Source of the DNA: Cytophagales bacterium
Lineage (GTDB): Bacteria > Bacteroidota > Bacteroidia > Cytophagales > Microscillaceae
Direction of reading: 5' to 3'
DNA: 57,650 nucleotides
Assembly: GCA_004293905.1 (NCBI GenBank)
Contig: RDZE01000006.1
Location: 1 to 57,650 of the forward strand
Below are positions 35,704 to 43,866 of this stretch, in pieces. The number at the start of each line of letters is the position of its first letter. Positions within the stretch are counted from its first letter, which is position 1. The notes under the pieces were generated by a model, which saw only the letters and a list, made by a program, of their open reading frames with translations, did not search any database and had not been told where the DNA came from. Position numbers and translations under genes: made by a program.

Positions 35704-36226
35704 TTATAATTCTAACACTTTAAGAGGACTTAAAGGACTGGCACTACTATACAAATATTCATAATCTTCATTGACAAAACCTGCTTTTATAGGATTGATG
35801 AATATAGTTTATTTTCTGCTCAATCATTTCATTCGTTAAAAGTGCCACAGGATAGTTTTCATTTTGCCAAAATTGATAATGCAAGTTCAAAGGATTATTT
35901 TGTCCTGCTTTTCTGAATATATCCAGCATCCATTCTTTTCTACTTTCTTTAGGATTTTCTGCTATCATCTTAAAAAGCATTTTAGAAGTATAAGTTTTAA
36001 AATCTCGCAGAATATTAGAAAGAGGGTCTTTACTATCATAAACTACCAAATGTAAATGATTGCTCATAATCACATAGGCATAAATCTCTAAACCTTTGTG
36101 TTTTTGACAATGTTGCAAAGACTCTACTATAAAATCCTTATATTCTACTCTTATAAACACATCAACCCACTCTACAACTGTGATTGTGATAAAATTATAA
36201 TGTTTGGAATGTGTTTTTCGTCGCAT
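35704..36226 (-). pseudogene. REP-associated tyrosine transposase, frameshifted
   Basis: The intact part (35768-36226) codes for 152 residues of a Y1/TnpA-REP transposase: the HUH motif is NHLHLVVYD and the nucleophile tyrosine lies in DFKTYTSK. At the end the frame reads YIHQSYKSRFCQ and stops, while the +1 frame continues with the expected NPIKAGFVNEDYEYLYSSA and runs to 35704. A loss of about two bases near 35805 explains this. The first 150 residues hold both catalytic motifs, so the truncated form might still act, but it is probably a decaying copy. Palindromic REP sequences flank it on both sides. Confidence 0.85.
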
Positions 36227-36256
36227 ATTTTGTGAAAATTACATTTGGATTTGATA

Positions 36257-36308
36257 AGTTCAAGCGTGGACGCTTGAACTATAATAGGGGACGCTTGAAC
36301 TATAATAG
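36257..36308. repeat. REP palindrome and tandem half copy, right of the transposase
   Basis: AGTTCAAGCGT and ACGCTTGAACT form an 11-base-pair palindrome (36257-36280). The 20-base block GGACGCTTGAACTATAATAG then occurs twice, at 36268-36287 and 36289-36308. This half-copy duplication resembles the growth of REP clusters. Confidence 0.75.
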
Positions 36309-36392
36309 TATAATAGTGCTTTTATTCATCTATTTAAAACATACCAATAAAATAATACTTGTTATATATTTCATTTTCATAATTTTAGGTGT

Positions 36393-36965
36393 TTATTTTT
36401 TTGATAAATCCCTCACTTCTACTCTTACCTCATTCACTTTTTCTTTGATAAGGGTAACATCAGGATCAAGTCTATAGATAGCTGGGTTAACACAAGGATA
36501 TAACATTACTTCTAAAAGAAGCACTGCACGCCCTTCACAATAATACATTTTTTTGCTTTTAATTACAAACCCACGTAACATCAACACAGATACCATTGTT
36601 TGATTGCTAAAATCAATGGTAGGGTTGGGGATTGTTTTTCCATTTTTACTAAAACTCAAGTATTGTTCATAGTCTTGTTGGTTGTTGATGACCCTGTAGT
36701 GATGTATCCACTTAGGGTCAATGTCCCATTTTTCTGTAGATTTACATTCATCAATAGAGTAAGGCGGTGGTGTTACAGTTGCGTACTCTTCGCAGGTAGT
36801 ACTATTTCCCCACAGGGGGCGTCCGCTGAAATGTTCTATGTCGATGATTTTTGAGTTGGTATCATCGCAAATCACCTCATTTTTTTGTTTGCAAGCTGCT
36901 ACACACAACAACGAGCACAACAAAATTACTGGTACAATTTTGATTTTTATATATTTCATTTTCAT
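36393..36965 (-). CDS. Tandem lipoprotein paralogue, copy 3
   Basis: A 190-residue lipoprotein with leader ILLCSLLCVAAC (lipid cysteine at about residue 25). The mature part starts KQKNEVICDD and includes HYRVINNQQDYEQYL, NPTIDFSNQTMVSVLMLRGF and KKMYYCEGRAVLLLEVM, ending VNEVRVEVRDLSKK. It is the third in order of transcription of three tandem genes with very high similarity. The middle and C-terminal parts differ by a few residues from the second copy. The conserved cysteines (ICDD, YCEG, CEEY) could form disulphides. Function is unknown. Confidence 0.8.
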   Translation of the reverse strand: MKMKYIKIKIVPVILLCSLLCVAACKQKNEVICDDTNSKIIDIEHFSGRPLWGNSTTCEEYATVTPPPYSIDECKSTEKWDIDPKWIHHYRVINNQQDYEQYLSFSKNGKTIPNPTIDFSNQTMVSVLMLRGFVIKSKKMYYCEGRAVLLLEVMLYPCVNPAIYRLDPDVTLIKEKVNEVRVEVRDLSKK

Positions 36966-36978
36966 AATTTTAGGTGGT

Positions 36979-37551
36979 TTATTTTTTTGATAAATCCCTC
37001 ACTTCTACTCTTACCTCATTCACTTTTTCTTTGATAAGGGTAACATCGGTTTCAAGATTATAGTCAGCTGTGATAACACAAGGATATAGTATTACTTCTA
37101 AAAGAAGCACTGCACGCCCTTCACAATAATACATTTTTTTACTTTTGACCACCCCCCCACGTAATATCAATACAGATACCATTGTTTGATTGCTAAAATC
37201 AATGGTAGGGTTGGGGATTGTTTTTCCATTTTTACTAAAACGCAAGTATTGTTCATAGTCTTGTTGGTTGTTGATGACCCTGTAGTGATGTATCCCCTTA
37301 GAGTCACTATCCCATTTTTCTGTAGATTCACATTCGTAAAAAGAGTAAGGCGGTGGTGTTACAGTTGCGTACTCTTCGCAGGTAGTACTATTTCCCGATA
37401 GGCGACGCCCGCTGAAATGTTCTATGTCGATGATTTTTGAGTTGGTATCATCGCAAATCACCTCATTTTTTTGTTTGCAAGCTGCTACGCACAATAACGA
37501 GCATAACAAAATCACTGGTGCAATTTTGATTTTTATATATTTCATTTTCAT
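36979..37551 (-). CDS. Tandem lipoprotein paralogue, copy 2
   Basis: A 190-residue lipoprotein, almost identical in length and sequence to copy 3 over most of its length. Differences cluster at HFSGRRLSGNST, YSFYECEST and VLILRGGVVKS. The near-identical leader and C-terminal end, and the shared short gap between genes, show recent duplication, perhaps with gene conversion. It starts 50 bases after the in-frame end of copy 1. No known domain was recognised. Confidence 0.8.
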   Translation of the reverse strand: MKMKYIKIKIAPVILLCSLLCVAACKQKNEVICDDTNSKIIDIEHFSGRRLSGNSTTCEEYATVTPPPYSFYECESTEKWDSDSKGIHHYRVINNQQDYEQYLRFSKNGKTIPNPTIDFSNQTMVSVLILRGGVVKSKKMYYCEGRAVLLLEVILYPCVITADYNLETDVTLIKEKVNEVRVEVRDLSKK

Positions 37552-37601
37552 AATTTTAGGTGGTTTATTTTTTTGATAAATCCCTCACTTCTACTCTTAC
37601 C

Positions 37602-38093
37602 TCATTTACTTTTTCTTTGATAAGGGTAACACCTACAGTTTACTACAATTTCTAAAACCAATACTGCGCGTCCTTCACAATGGTACATTTTCTTACTTTT
37701 TACTACCATTCCATGTACTATTAGTACAGATACCATCGTCTGATTGCTAAAATCAATGGTAGGGTTGGGGATTGTTTTTCCATTTTTACTAAAACGCAAG
37801 TATTGTTCATAGTCTTGTTGGTTGTTGATGACTCTGTAGTGATGTATCCCCTTAGAGTCACTATCCCATTTTTCTGTAGATTCACATTCGTAAATAGAGT
37901 AAGGGGGGGGGGCTGTAGCATAGTATTCCTCACAATTAGTACTATTTCCCCACAGGGGGAGTCCGCTGAAATGTTCTATGTCGATGATTTTTGAGTTGGT
38001 ATCATCGCAAATCACCTCATTTTTTTGTTTGCAAGCTGCTACACACAATAACGAGCAGAACAAAATCACTGGTGCAATTTTGATTTTTCTCAT
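37602..38093 (-). CDS. Tandem lipoprotein paralogue, copy 1, C-terminus frameshifted
   Basis: The first gene of the array, 163 residues. It matches its two paralogues until about residue 148, where a small deletion changes the frame: the ending reads VVNCRCYPYQRKSK instead of VTLIKEKVNEVRVEVRDLSKK. The lost ending is still visible in the +1 frame down to 37565. The start is also shorter by three residues (MRKIKIAPV). The lipobox VAAC is kept. It is probably a decaying copy, although a stable truncated lipoprotein cannot be ruled out. Confidence 0.78.
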   Translation of the reverse strand: MRKIKIAPVILFCSLLCVAACKQKNEVICDDTNSKIIDIEHFSGLPLWGNSTNCEEYYATAPPPYSIYECESTEKWDSDSKGIHHYRVINNQQDYEQYLRFSKNGKTIPNPTIDFSNQTMVSVLIVHGMVVKSKKMYHCEGRAVLVLEIVVNCRCYPYQRKSK

Positions 38094-38133
38094 GATAATT
38101 TTGGTTTTTGTTTAAAAATTAGTAACTATAATG

Positions 38134-38166
38134 CAAATATAAACAAAGGTTTGGAATTGTAACAAA
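38134..38166 (-). promoter_or_regulatory. Promoter of the lipoprotein array
   Basis: Minus-strand TTTG (38166-38163), a 21-base spacer, and TATATTTG (38141-38134) fit the Bacteroidota promoter, 41 bases ahead of the first lipoprotein gene. Confidence 0.55.
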
Positions 38167-38267
38167 GATTTTGATTTTTTTTGAAAAAAAAATATCATTG
38201 TCTACACGGATATAAACAAAGCTAATAAAAAAGGATTTCTTCCCAAAGCGACCCCACTTTTAGTATA

Positions 38268-38294
38268 AACCCAAAAAAAGAAAATGGGAATTTT
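38268..38294 (+). repeat. IS-end-like repeat, copy A
   Basis: The block AACCCAAAAAAAGAAAA followed by TGGGAATTTT occurs here, and again at 40446-40472 with one extra A. It resembles the terminal repeats of the IS relic at 56803-57282. It may be a solo IS end. Confidence 0.5.
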
Positions 38295-38397
38295 GGAAAA
38301 AAAATTTTGATAAAAATAAACAGACTGAGGGTATTAGAATTGTATTTTGGAAAAAAAAATGTATTATTGAATCTATAATTCTTCAAACGCTGTCAAC

Positions 38398-40416
38398 ATG
38401 ATAAAAAGGTTAATTTTATTGCCTGTTTTTCTAATTTCAAGCCTTATTTCAATAGGGCAAAACAACGATTCAGTGATTGTTTTCAAGTCTGAAAAAGACC
38501 TTTTAAAGATTAGCAAACAAGTCTATTTTTTTGAGGATAAGGAAGGAAAGCTGACGATTGAGGACATTCAGAAGCCTGAATACCAACGAAAATTCAAAAA
38601 ATCTGACAAAGAAATTCTCAAATTTGGAACGATTTCGGGGAAAGTTTGGGTAAAAATAACAGTAAGTAATCATACAAAAAAAGATTTTTTTTTAGAAGCG
38701 CGTACTGCTGTCATCTGGTACTTAGATTTTTATAAACCCGACCGCACCGGAAAACTTGTTTTGACTACTCAAACAGGTATTATGCGCCCGATGAAAAATA
38801 GGGAAATGGACAATAATTTTTTTCTTTTCAAATTGTCTGATACCTCAGCAACGCAAACCTATTATCTTGTAGCAAGCTCCGACCATCCTATTTCTTTGCC
38901 CTTAACTTTAGCAACTGCTCAAGTGCACTTTGAACACCGTTATCCCTATATCCTTTTCTTTGGGGCTTTTTTGGGCTTAGTACTCATTATGTTCTTTTAT
39001 AATTTGTTTGTTTATTTTTCGGTCAGGGATAGTGCCTATCTCTACTATTGCGGTTATTTATTGACAAGTTTGTGTTTGTTTATGTTTACTACAGGTAATT
39101 ATGCGTATCAATACAATATTGTGTCTTATTTTTCGGAATACCTCTATGTTTTTATATTCTTAATGACTTGTACTATCTGCCTATTTTTAGTAAAATTGTT
39201 ACAACAAAGCAGACAAACTTTATTTTTTAAAATACTAAGCCTATACACTATCATTGTGGCTGTTCTTACTATTGTGAATCTTGTTACAGGGCATTATAGG
39301 GCATACAATGAGGCTTTTCAGGTGCTAACAATTGTATTTAATTTTTATATATTTTTTTATAGCCTCGCAGAATATCGCAAAGGGAACACTCAAGCCCGTT
39401 TTGTAGTCTTTGGCTTTTCTTTTTTTTTACTTGGAGCGGGTATTCATATTGCTGAAAATTTAAGAATCATCGATAGGACAGATTTCATTTTTATTGCCAA
39501 TGCAAGCATTGTAGGCATTTCTTTGGAAGTCTTGATGTTCTCTTTGGCATTGGGGGATAGAATTAATATCCTGCGCCGCGAAAAAGAAGTTTCGCAAAAT
39601 GCCCTTTTAGCCCAAACCAAAGAAAATGAAAAATTAGTTAAAGAACAAAATATCATTTTGGAACAGAAAGTAACAGAAAAAACCCAACAGTTGAGTATTG
39701 CGAACAGCACTAAAGACAAATTATTTTCTATTATCGGGCACGATTTACGGGGACCTGTTGCTTCCTTAATAAGCTTGTTAGATTTGATTGCAGAGGATTA
39801 TATTACCGAAGAAGAATTTAAAGCCCTTACCTCAAAACTCCAGCGTAGTGTGAAAAATATGCACAATACCTTAGAAAATTTATTGCAATGGTCTAAATCT
39901 CAGATGGAAAGCATAGAAGCCTACCCTCAAACGCTTGCCATTGAAGACCTTGTGAAAGAAGATTTTAGACTGTATGAAATAACAGCTCAAAATAAAAACA
40001 TTCAATTTTTTACCGAACTGCACAATACTCAACCACCCTATGCAGACGAAAACCACATTCGCCTCGTATTGCGGAACTTGATTGGAAACGCACTCAAATT
40101 CACGCCTACAGGCGGTACTGTCTTGGTTACTTGCCAAGATAAAATGCAAGATACGAAGGAGTCTATGGTAGAGATTGTCATTAGGGATACGGGAGTAGGC
40201 ATGAGCGCGGAAAATGCAGCTAAATTGTTTGACAGGGGGCAGATTTTCACTACCTATGGTACTGCGGGAGAAAAAGGGACAGGATTAGGCTTGTTACTCT
40301 GCAAGGAAATGGTAGAAAAAAATGGCGGGCAGATTGGCGTGAGCAGTGAATTGGGCAAAGGGAGTAGTTTTTATTTTACCTTGCCTATAACGCCTTTAGA
40401 AAAAAACAACGACTAA
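38398..40416 (+). CDS. 7TMR-DISM sensor histidine kinase
   Basis: A 672-residue protein: signal peptide (LILLPVFLISSLISIGQ), periplasmic DISMED2 domain (about 25-165), seven hydrophobic spans (about 180-395), a coiled coil (about 400-440), then a HisKA dimerisation domain with the phospho-accepting His448 in SIIGHDLRGPVASL, and an HATPase_c domain with N564 in GNALKFTP, DTGVGMS and GTGLGLLLCKEM. It should sense an external ligand and autophosphorylate, handing the phosphate to a response regulator, but none is adjacent. It is flanked by IS-end-like repeats on both sides. Sequence is intact. Confidence 0.93.
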   Translation: MIKRLILLPVFLISSLISIGQNNDSVIVFKSEKDLLKISKQVYFFEDKEGKLTIEDIQKPEYQRKFKKSDKEILKFGTISGKVWVKITVSNHTKKDFFLEARTAVIWYLDFYKPDRTGKLVLTTQTGIMRPMKNREMDNNFFLFKLSDTSATQTYYLVASSDHPISLPLTLATAQVHFEHRYPYILFFGAFLGLVLIMFFYNLFVYFSVRDSAYLYYCGYLLTSLCLFMFTTGNYAYQYNIVSYFSEYLYVFIFLMTCTICLFLVKLLQQSRQTLFFKILSLYTIIVAVLTIVNLVTGHYRAYNEAFQVLTIVFNFYIFFYSLAEYRKGNTQARFVVFGFSFFLLGAGIHIAENLRIIDRTDFIFIANASIVGISLEVLMFSLALGDRINILRREKEVSQNALLAQTKENEKLVKEQNIILEQKVTEKTQQLSIANSTKDKLFSIIGHDLRGPVASLISLLDLIAEDYITEEEFKALTSKLQRSVKNMHNTLENLLQWSKSQMESIEAYPQTLAIEDLVKEDFRLYEITAQNKNIQFFTELHNTQPPYADENHIRLVLRNLIGNALKFTPTGGTVLVTCQDKMQDTKESMVEIVIRDTGVGMSAENAAKLFDRGQIFTTYGTAGEKGTGLGLLLCKEMVEKNGGQIGVSSELGKGSSFYFTLPITPLEKNND

Positions 40417-40445
40417 CTTGTGAGTGTTTGGTTGAAAAAACGGTC

Positions 40446-40472
40446 AACCCAAAAAAAAGAAAATGGGAATTT
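40446..40472 (+). repeat. IS-end-like repeat, copy B
   Basis: The block AACCC(A8)GAAAATGGGAATTT matches copy A and, further on, TATAAAAT as in the IS relic end at 57245-57282. It lies 30 bases after the kinase gene. Its ATGGGAATTT is followed by AAATTCCCAT at 40489-40498, giving a 10-base-pair hairpin that may double as a transcript end, although no T-run follows. Confidence 0.5.
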
Positions 40473-40557
40473 ATAAAATAGCTGTGAAAAATTCCCATCA
40501 TACAATACAATTTCCTATCTTTGCTAAGTCAGAAACACCGATAAAATAAATAAATAT

Positions 40558-40800
40558 ATGACTAATGAAACATTTTTAGCTATCTTTCCAATAGTAATTA
40601 TAGTGCCAGCAATTATTACACAAATCATTGTCTATTATTATGAGATGAAAAAACGTAGAAAAGAATGGGAAGAAAACTTTAAGAATAACAAATATGAACC
40701 ATTAATTTACGATTGGTTTGCCATCAGTTTTAAAGCAGGATTCATCACCATAGCAGTCGTAATTCCTTTAATAATTATTATGTTAATACTAATTAGGTAG
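40558..40800 (+). CDS. Small membrane protein
   Basis: An 80-residue protein with two hydrophobic spans (about 5-27 and 55-78) joined by a charged loop (MKKRRKEWEENFKNNKYEP). No family was recognised. A TATCTTTG -7 element lies at 40516-40523, 34 bases upstream, which supports real expression. Function unknown. Confidence 0.6.
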   Translation: MTNETFLAIFPIVIIVPAIITQIIVYYYEMKKRRKEWEENFKNNKYEPLIYDWFAISFKAGFITIAVVIPLIIIMLILIR

Positions 40801-40955
40801 CTTCCAGAATAATGAAAATGCTGTTTTTTTATATCTACTAATAAAAGGAACTGTAAAAAATCACTCCTTAAATACTTCGTTTATATATCATTAGATAGAA
40901 AAAATGTAATTTTTTAGTTTTTACTCCGTAATTGTATTTAACTTTTACAATTCCT

Positions 40956-41687
40956 ATGAAAATAATACATTATATTTCCTTTTTTGCTGTGCTATTGTCA
41001 TTTATGCTTACATTTTTGCCCAAAAACAAAGAGATGAAAAAAGAAAGTTGCCTGAGTGAGGCTAATTTTGAGATTGCCTACAGATACATACAATGGAAAT
41101 ATCTCACTGCCAAGAAGTTAAGTAAAAATCATAAAGTGCTTTTTGGTGATAGTTTTGAGTTAGAGGCTACAGAAGATGAAAATGCCAACCAACGCATTGT
41201 ATTTTCTAAAAAAGGTTATAAATACTTTTCCATAGACCCCAAAAAAGGCTACATACCACATACAAAAACTGCTAATGATGACTACGATGCTATGTTTTGC
41301 ACATTGCTACAACAAGCTAATTTTCAAAATTTACCTTCGAGTTATCACTATCAATACATAGATGGCAACGGAAACCTATGGCGAATTACTAAAGATAGCG
41401 TGCAGTATGTTCCCATAAAGCCCGAAAATAGTTCTTCTGGTTTTTATAGTGGGGGAGAACCTTTCGAGAAAAAACTCGAGGAGGCAGTGTTTCAGCATGT
41501 AGAAACATTATTTTTAGAAGCACTAAGAAGCAACCCTGCTACAGGCTCAGACCATCAACTCACCAAAGGAACTGCCACCGTAGTACAAAGTATTCTTAGT
41601 AGTACGCTCAAAAAAAGCTATCTTACTTCCGAACTGCCGCAACGAATAGCTATAGAACAAGCACTTGAAGCCTTAAAGACAAAATAG
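40956..41687 (+). CDS. Hypothetical protein, possibly exported
   Basis: Start 40956 (MKIIHYISFFAVLLSFML) gives 243 residues and a hydrophobic N-terminus that may be a signal or anchor. The rest is soluble and unrecognised, with SEANFEIAYRYIQWKYLTAK and a glycine-serine-rich spacer. A longer version from 40932 is less likely, because its start is non-canonical. The gene converges with the next membrane protein with a 5-base gap. No relative was recognised. Confidence 0.6.
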   Translation: MKIIHYISFFAVLLSFMLTFLPKNKEMKKESCLSEANFEIAYRYIQWKYLTAKKLSKNHKVLFGDSFELEATEDENANQRIVFSKKGYKYFSIDPKKGYIPHTKTANDDYDAMFCTLLQQANFQNLPSSYHYQYIDGNGNLWRITKDSVQYVPIKPENSSSGFYSGGEPFEKKLEEAVFQHVETLFLEALRSNPATGSDHQLTKGTATVVQSILSSTLKKSYLTSELPQRIAIEQALEALKTK

Positions 41688-41692
41688 TTTGT

Positions 41693-42028
41693 CTATAGTT
41701 TCCTATCTCCTAATAATACTTTGTTAATATCGCCTTTTTCTTGAATTGTTAAGAAAAGCAAATAAGGAGCAAACACGATAATACCCATAACGGCGGCTAT
41801 ACATGCCCACACAATAGCCCACGCGCTGAATCTATTGCGCCACATTATCCAGAGGGCGGATAAAAGCAGATAACAAGAGAAATCTAATGAAAATTGCCCA
41901 TTCCAAGACATAGAAACGAGGTTTTGGACAAAAACACCTGCAATATCCCAACCATTGTTCATACCTACAATAGCTGTATAGATAAGCAAAAGTAGTGTTT
42001 GTGCGAGTAATAAAATTTTTAATCCCAT
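41693..42028 (-). CDS. Small membrane protein
   Basis: A 111-residue protein with three hydrophobic spans (about 1-25, 45-70 and 78-102). No domain was recognised. It is convergent with the preceding gene. On its upstream side lies the short-repeat array. Confidence 0.6.
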   Translation of the reverse strand: MGLKILLLAQTLLLLIYTAIVGMNNGWDIAGVFVQNLVSMSWNGQFSLDFSCYLLLSALWIMWRNRFSAWAIVWACIAAVMGIIVFAPYLLFLTIQEKGDINKVLLGDRKL

Positions 42029-42075
42029 TGTTGTATATGCTTTATTTATGTTTTAGAAAAAAATTAATACTATTT

Positions 42076-42388
42076 TTCAAATGCTATAAAAACTATCAAC
42101 CAACTTGTTTTTTATTTTAGACAAGATTAACAGGATTTTCAGGATTTTTCAAATGCATAAAAACTGTCAACCAACCTGTTAATCCTGCAATCCTGTCATT
42201 ATTTTAGATAGATTAACAAAATTTTCAAATGCCATAAAAAACTATCAACCAACTTATTTTTTATTTTAGACAAGATTAACAGGATTTTCAAATGCCATAA
42301 AAAACTATCAATCAACTTGTTTTTTATTTTAGACAAGATTAACAGGATTTTCAGGATTTTTCAAATGCATAAAAACTGTCAAGCAACC
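42076..42388. repeat. Short tandem repeat array
   Basis: Five copies of a unit that begins TTCAAATG(C)ATAAAAACT and ends with GATTAACAGGATTTTCAGG start at 42076, 42148, 42224, 42287 and 42360 (unit lengths 72, 76, 63 and 73; the last is partial). The AACAGGATTTTCAGGATT core is a type of repeat common in Bacteroidota genomes. The last copy runs into the 3' end of the membrane protein gene at 42351-42788 and supplies its last nine codons and stop. No gene is seen in the array itself. Confidence 0.8.
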
Positions 42389-42788
42389 ATAAAGGACCTA
42401 CCGCTATGAGCAATACCAATACATTGAAAACCGCATTAGAGGCATTACCCGATGCAATAGAGCCTGCACTATCAAGTAAAAACCAAGACAACACACCCAC
42501 CAAGACACTTTTTCTTACGCCTTCAGGGGTTAAATCATATACCCATTGTTGGAGGCAAAAAATCATTACGCCCCAACCCAATAAAAAACCTCCTGTCAAA
42601 GCAGATAGAAATTTGGTATCGGCAGAGGCATAAGTAGTTGCTCCGTCAATCGGAAAACTTAATAAATCAAGTGTAAGGCGTGCAGGTTCGGCAGTAGCTG
42701 CCATTGTACCCAAGAAAAATACAGGACCAAAAGAACCTACAACCAATGCTGTAATCTTTAGCCAAAATTTATGAAATTTTTGAGACAT
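42351..42788 (-). CDS. Hypothetical membrane protein ending in a repeat
   Basis: A 145-residue protein with four hydrophobic spans (about 10-32, 60-80, 95-110 and 118-135). No family was recognised with certainty. The C-terminal DSFYAFEKS and its stop codon lie inside the last repeat of the neighbouring array, so the end of the protein may differ from that of its ancestor. It is the last gene of the operon with TetR, an ABA4-like protein and the copper ATPase. Confidence 0.65.
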   Translation of the reverse strand: MSQKFHKFWLKITALVVGSFGPVFFLGTMAATAEPARLTLDLLSFPIDGATTYASADTKFLSALTGGFLLGWGVMIFCLQQWVYDLTPEGVRKSVLVGVLSWFLLDSAGSIASGNASNAVFNVLVLLIAVGPLWLLDSFYAFEKS

Positions 42789-42871
42789 ATTTTTTCTGCT
42801 TTTTTTAACGATGCCTCAAAACTAAACCAAAGCCGCCTAAGATTGTAGACGCTACCGTACAAAACAGCATT

Positions 42872-43402
42872 TTATTCGAAACTTTTTACGATGGTTTTTA
42901 GATTCTCGAAATAATTGCTTAGCCAAATTGTACTAAGATTTTGCTCAGAAATTTGTAAGTAAAAATTTTCAAGAGCCAAACTAAAAATACCCTCTAATTG
43001 CTTTTGCGACAGTTGTAGCCCTAAATCTTTTACCCAAATAGCGATGAAAGAATTGCCCACTATTTGGTCTGATAGAGATAGTGTATGTGCAAAACGAGGG
43101 TTGTTTCTTTGTATGCGAAGTTGTCTATTAAAAAGCAAGTCCGTTTTGTGTTCAATGAGTATGGCAATCAAATCGGGGTCTATGTGGTTGCTTTTTTTCT
43201 CTTTTTCTGCAATGATACGCGATTGTTGCAAGTGATAATCCAGCAATTCTTCTATAAACAGCTCATTATCAGCAAAATAATGATAAAAAGAAGATTTGCT
43301 AATGCCTACTTTTTTGGCTAAACGCTCCACCTTGAGAGCCTGCATACCCTCATTGGCAAAAAGAGCATAGCCTGTTTCTATCCAGAGAAACTTACGCTCC
43401 AT
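42872..43402 (-). CDS. TetR family transcriptional regulator
   Basis: A 176-residue protein with the TetR DNA-binding helix-turn-helix at about residues 20-55 (VERLAKKVGISKSSFYHYFADNELFIEELL). The C-terminal part is a helical ligand-binding domain that is not recognisable. It starts 4 bases after the ABA4-like gene, so it is in the same transcript. It may regulate its own operon. Confidence 0.85.
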   Translation of the reverse strand: MERKFLWIETGYALFANEGMQALKVERLAKKVGISKSSFYHYFADNELFIEELLDYHLQQSRIIAEKEKKSNHIDPDLIAILIEHKTDLLFNRQLRIQRNNPRFAHTLSLSDQIVGNSFIAIWVKDLGLQLSQKQLEGIFSLALENFYLQISEQNLSTIWLSNYFENLKTIVKSFE

Positions 43403-43406
43403 TGTC

Positions 43407-43844
43407 CTAATCCAATTTTTTTCTGGTGAATAGTCCCAATAATTTATACATCAAAAAGCCCACAGGACCCAACAAGAAGGTAAAAATAAGGCAGGGCACA
43501 ATGTATAAATGTGGTATTTTGGCTTCTTGTGAGTGGTGAAAAATCCAAATACCGACCAATAAATCGAAAGCCAGATAATGAAACCAAGCCGCTGTTACTG
43601 TCCAGTCGTTGCCTGCCGAAAAAAGGGCTTTGATACCCGCCAATGAACTAAAATCGGCATTTTGCAAAGAGCCAATGACCGAAAAAATGATACAGGCATA
43701 GGCTATTGCTATGGCAAAAGGGACTACTTGTGTGCGTGTGAGCCAATGCGTAAATTTTTGCTTTGGCAAAAAAATCATCAAAAACCAAACGGGCAAAACC
43801 GCTGTATTGAAGATATTGAAAATAATTTCTACTGTAGACATCAT
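43407..43844 (-). CDS. ABA4-like membrane protein
   Basis: A 145-residue protein with four hydrophobic spans, matching the ABA4-like (DUF4281) family: AVLPVWFLMIFLPKQKFTHWL, WFHYLAFDLLVGIWIFHHSQEA and LLGPVGFLMYKL. The plant member acts in neoxanthin synthesis, but the bacterial role is unknown. It starts 22 bases after the copper ATPase and is likely in one transcript with it and the TetR gene. Confidence 0.78.
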   Translation of the reverse strand: MMSTVEIIFNIFNTAVLPVWFLMIFLPKQKFTHWLTRTQVVPFAIAIAYACIIFSVIGSLQNADFSSLAGIKALFSAGNDWTVTAAWFHYLAFDLLVGIWIFHHSQEAKIPHLYIVPCLIFTFLLGPVGFLMYKLLGLFTRKKLD

Positions 43845-43866
43845 ACAAAGGAAAACCCAATAACGC

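Larger units (their letters stand above)
38094..38397. other. Intergenic region with lipoprotein promoter and IS-end-like repeat
   Basis: This 304-base, very AT-rich gap holds no gene that I could support. It contains a minus-strand promoter for the lipoprotein array and an IS-end-like 27-base repeat near 38268-38294 that recurs behind the histidine kinase. Confidence 0.6.

Noticed and set aside
35674..36308. The palindromes as rho-independent terminators
   Set aside because: They flank the transposase on both sides with no T-run, and match each other, so REP sequences fit better.
42076..42388. CRISPR array
   Set aside because: The units are of uneven length (63-76 bases), have no unique spacers, and show no cas genes nearby; it is an ordinary tandem repeat.
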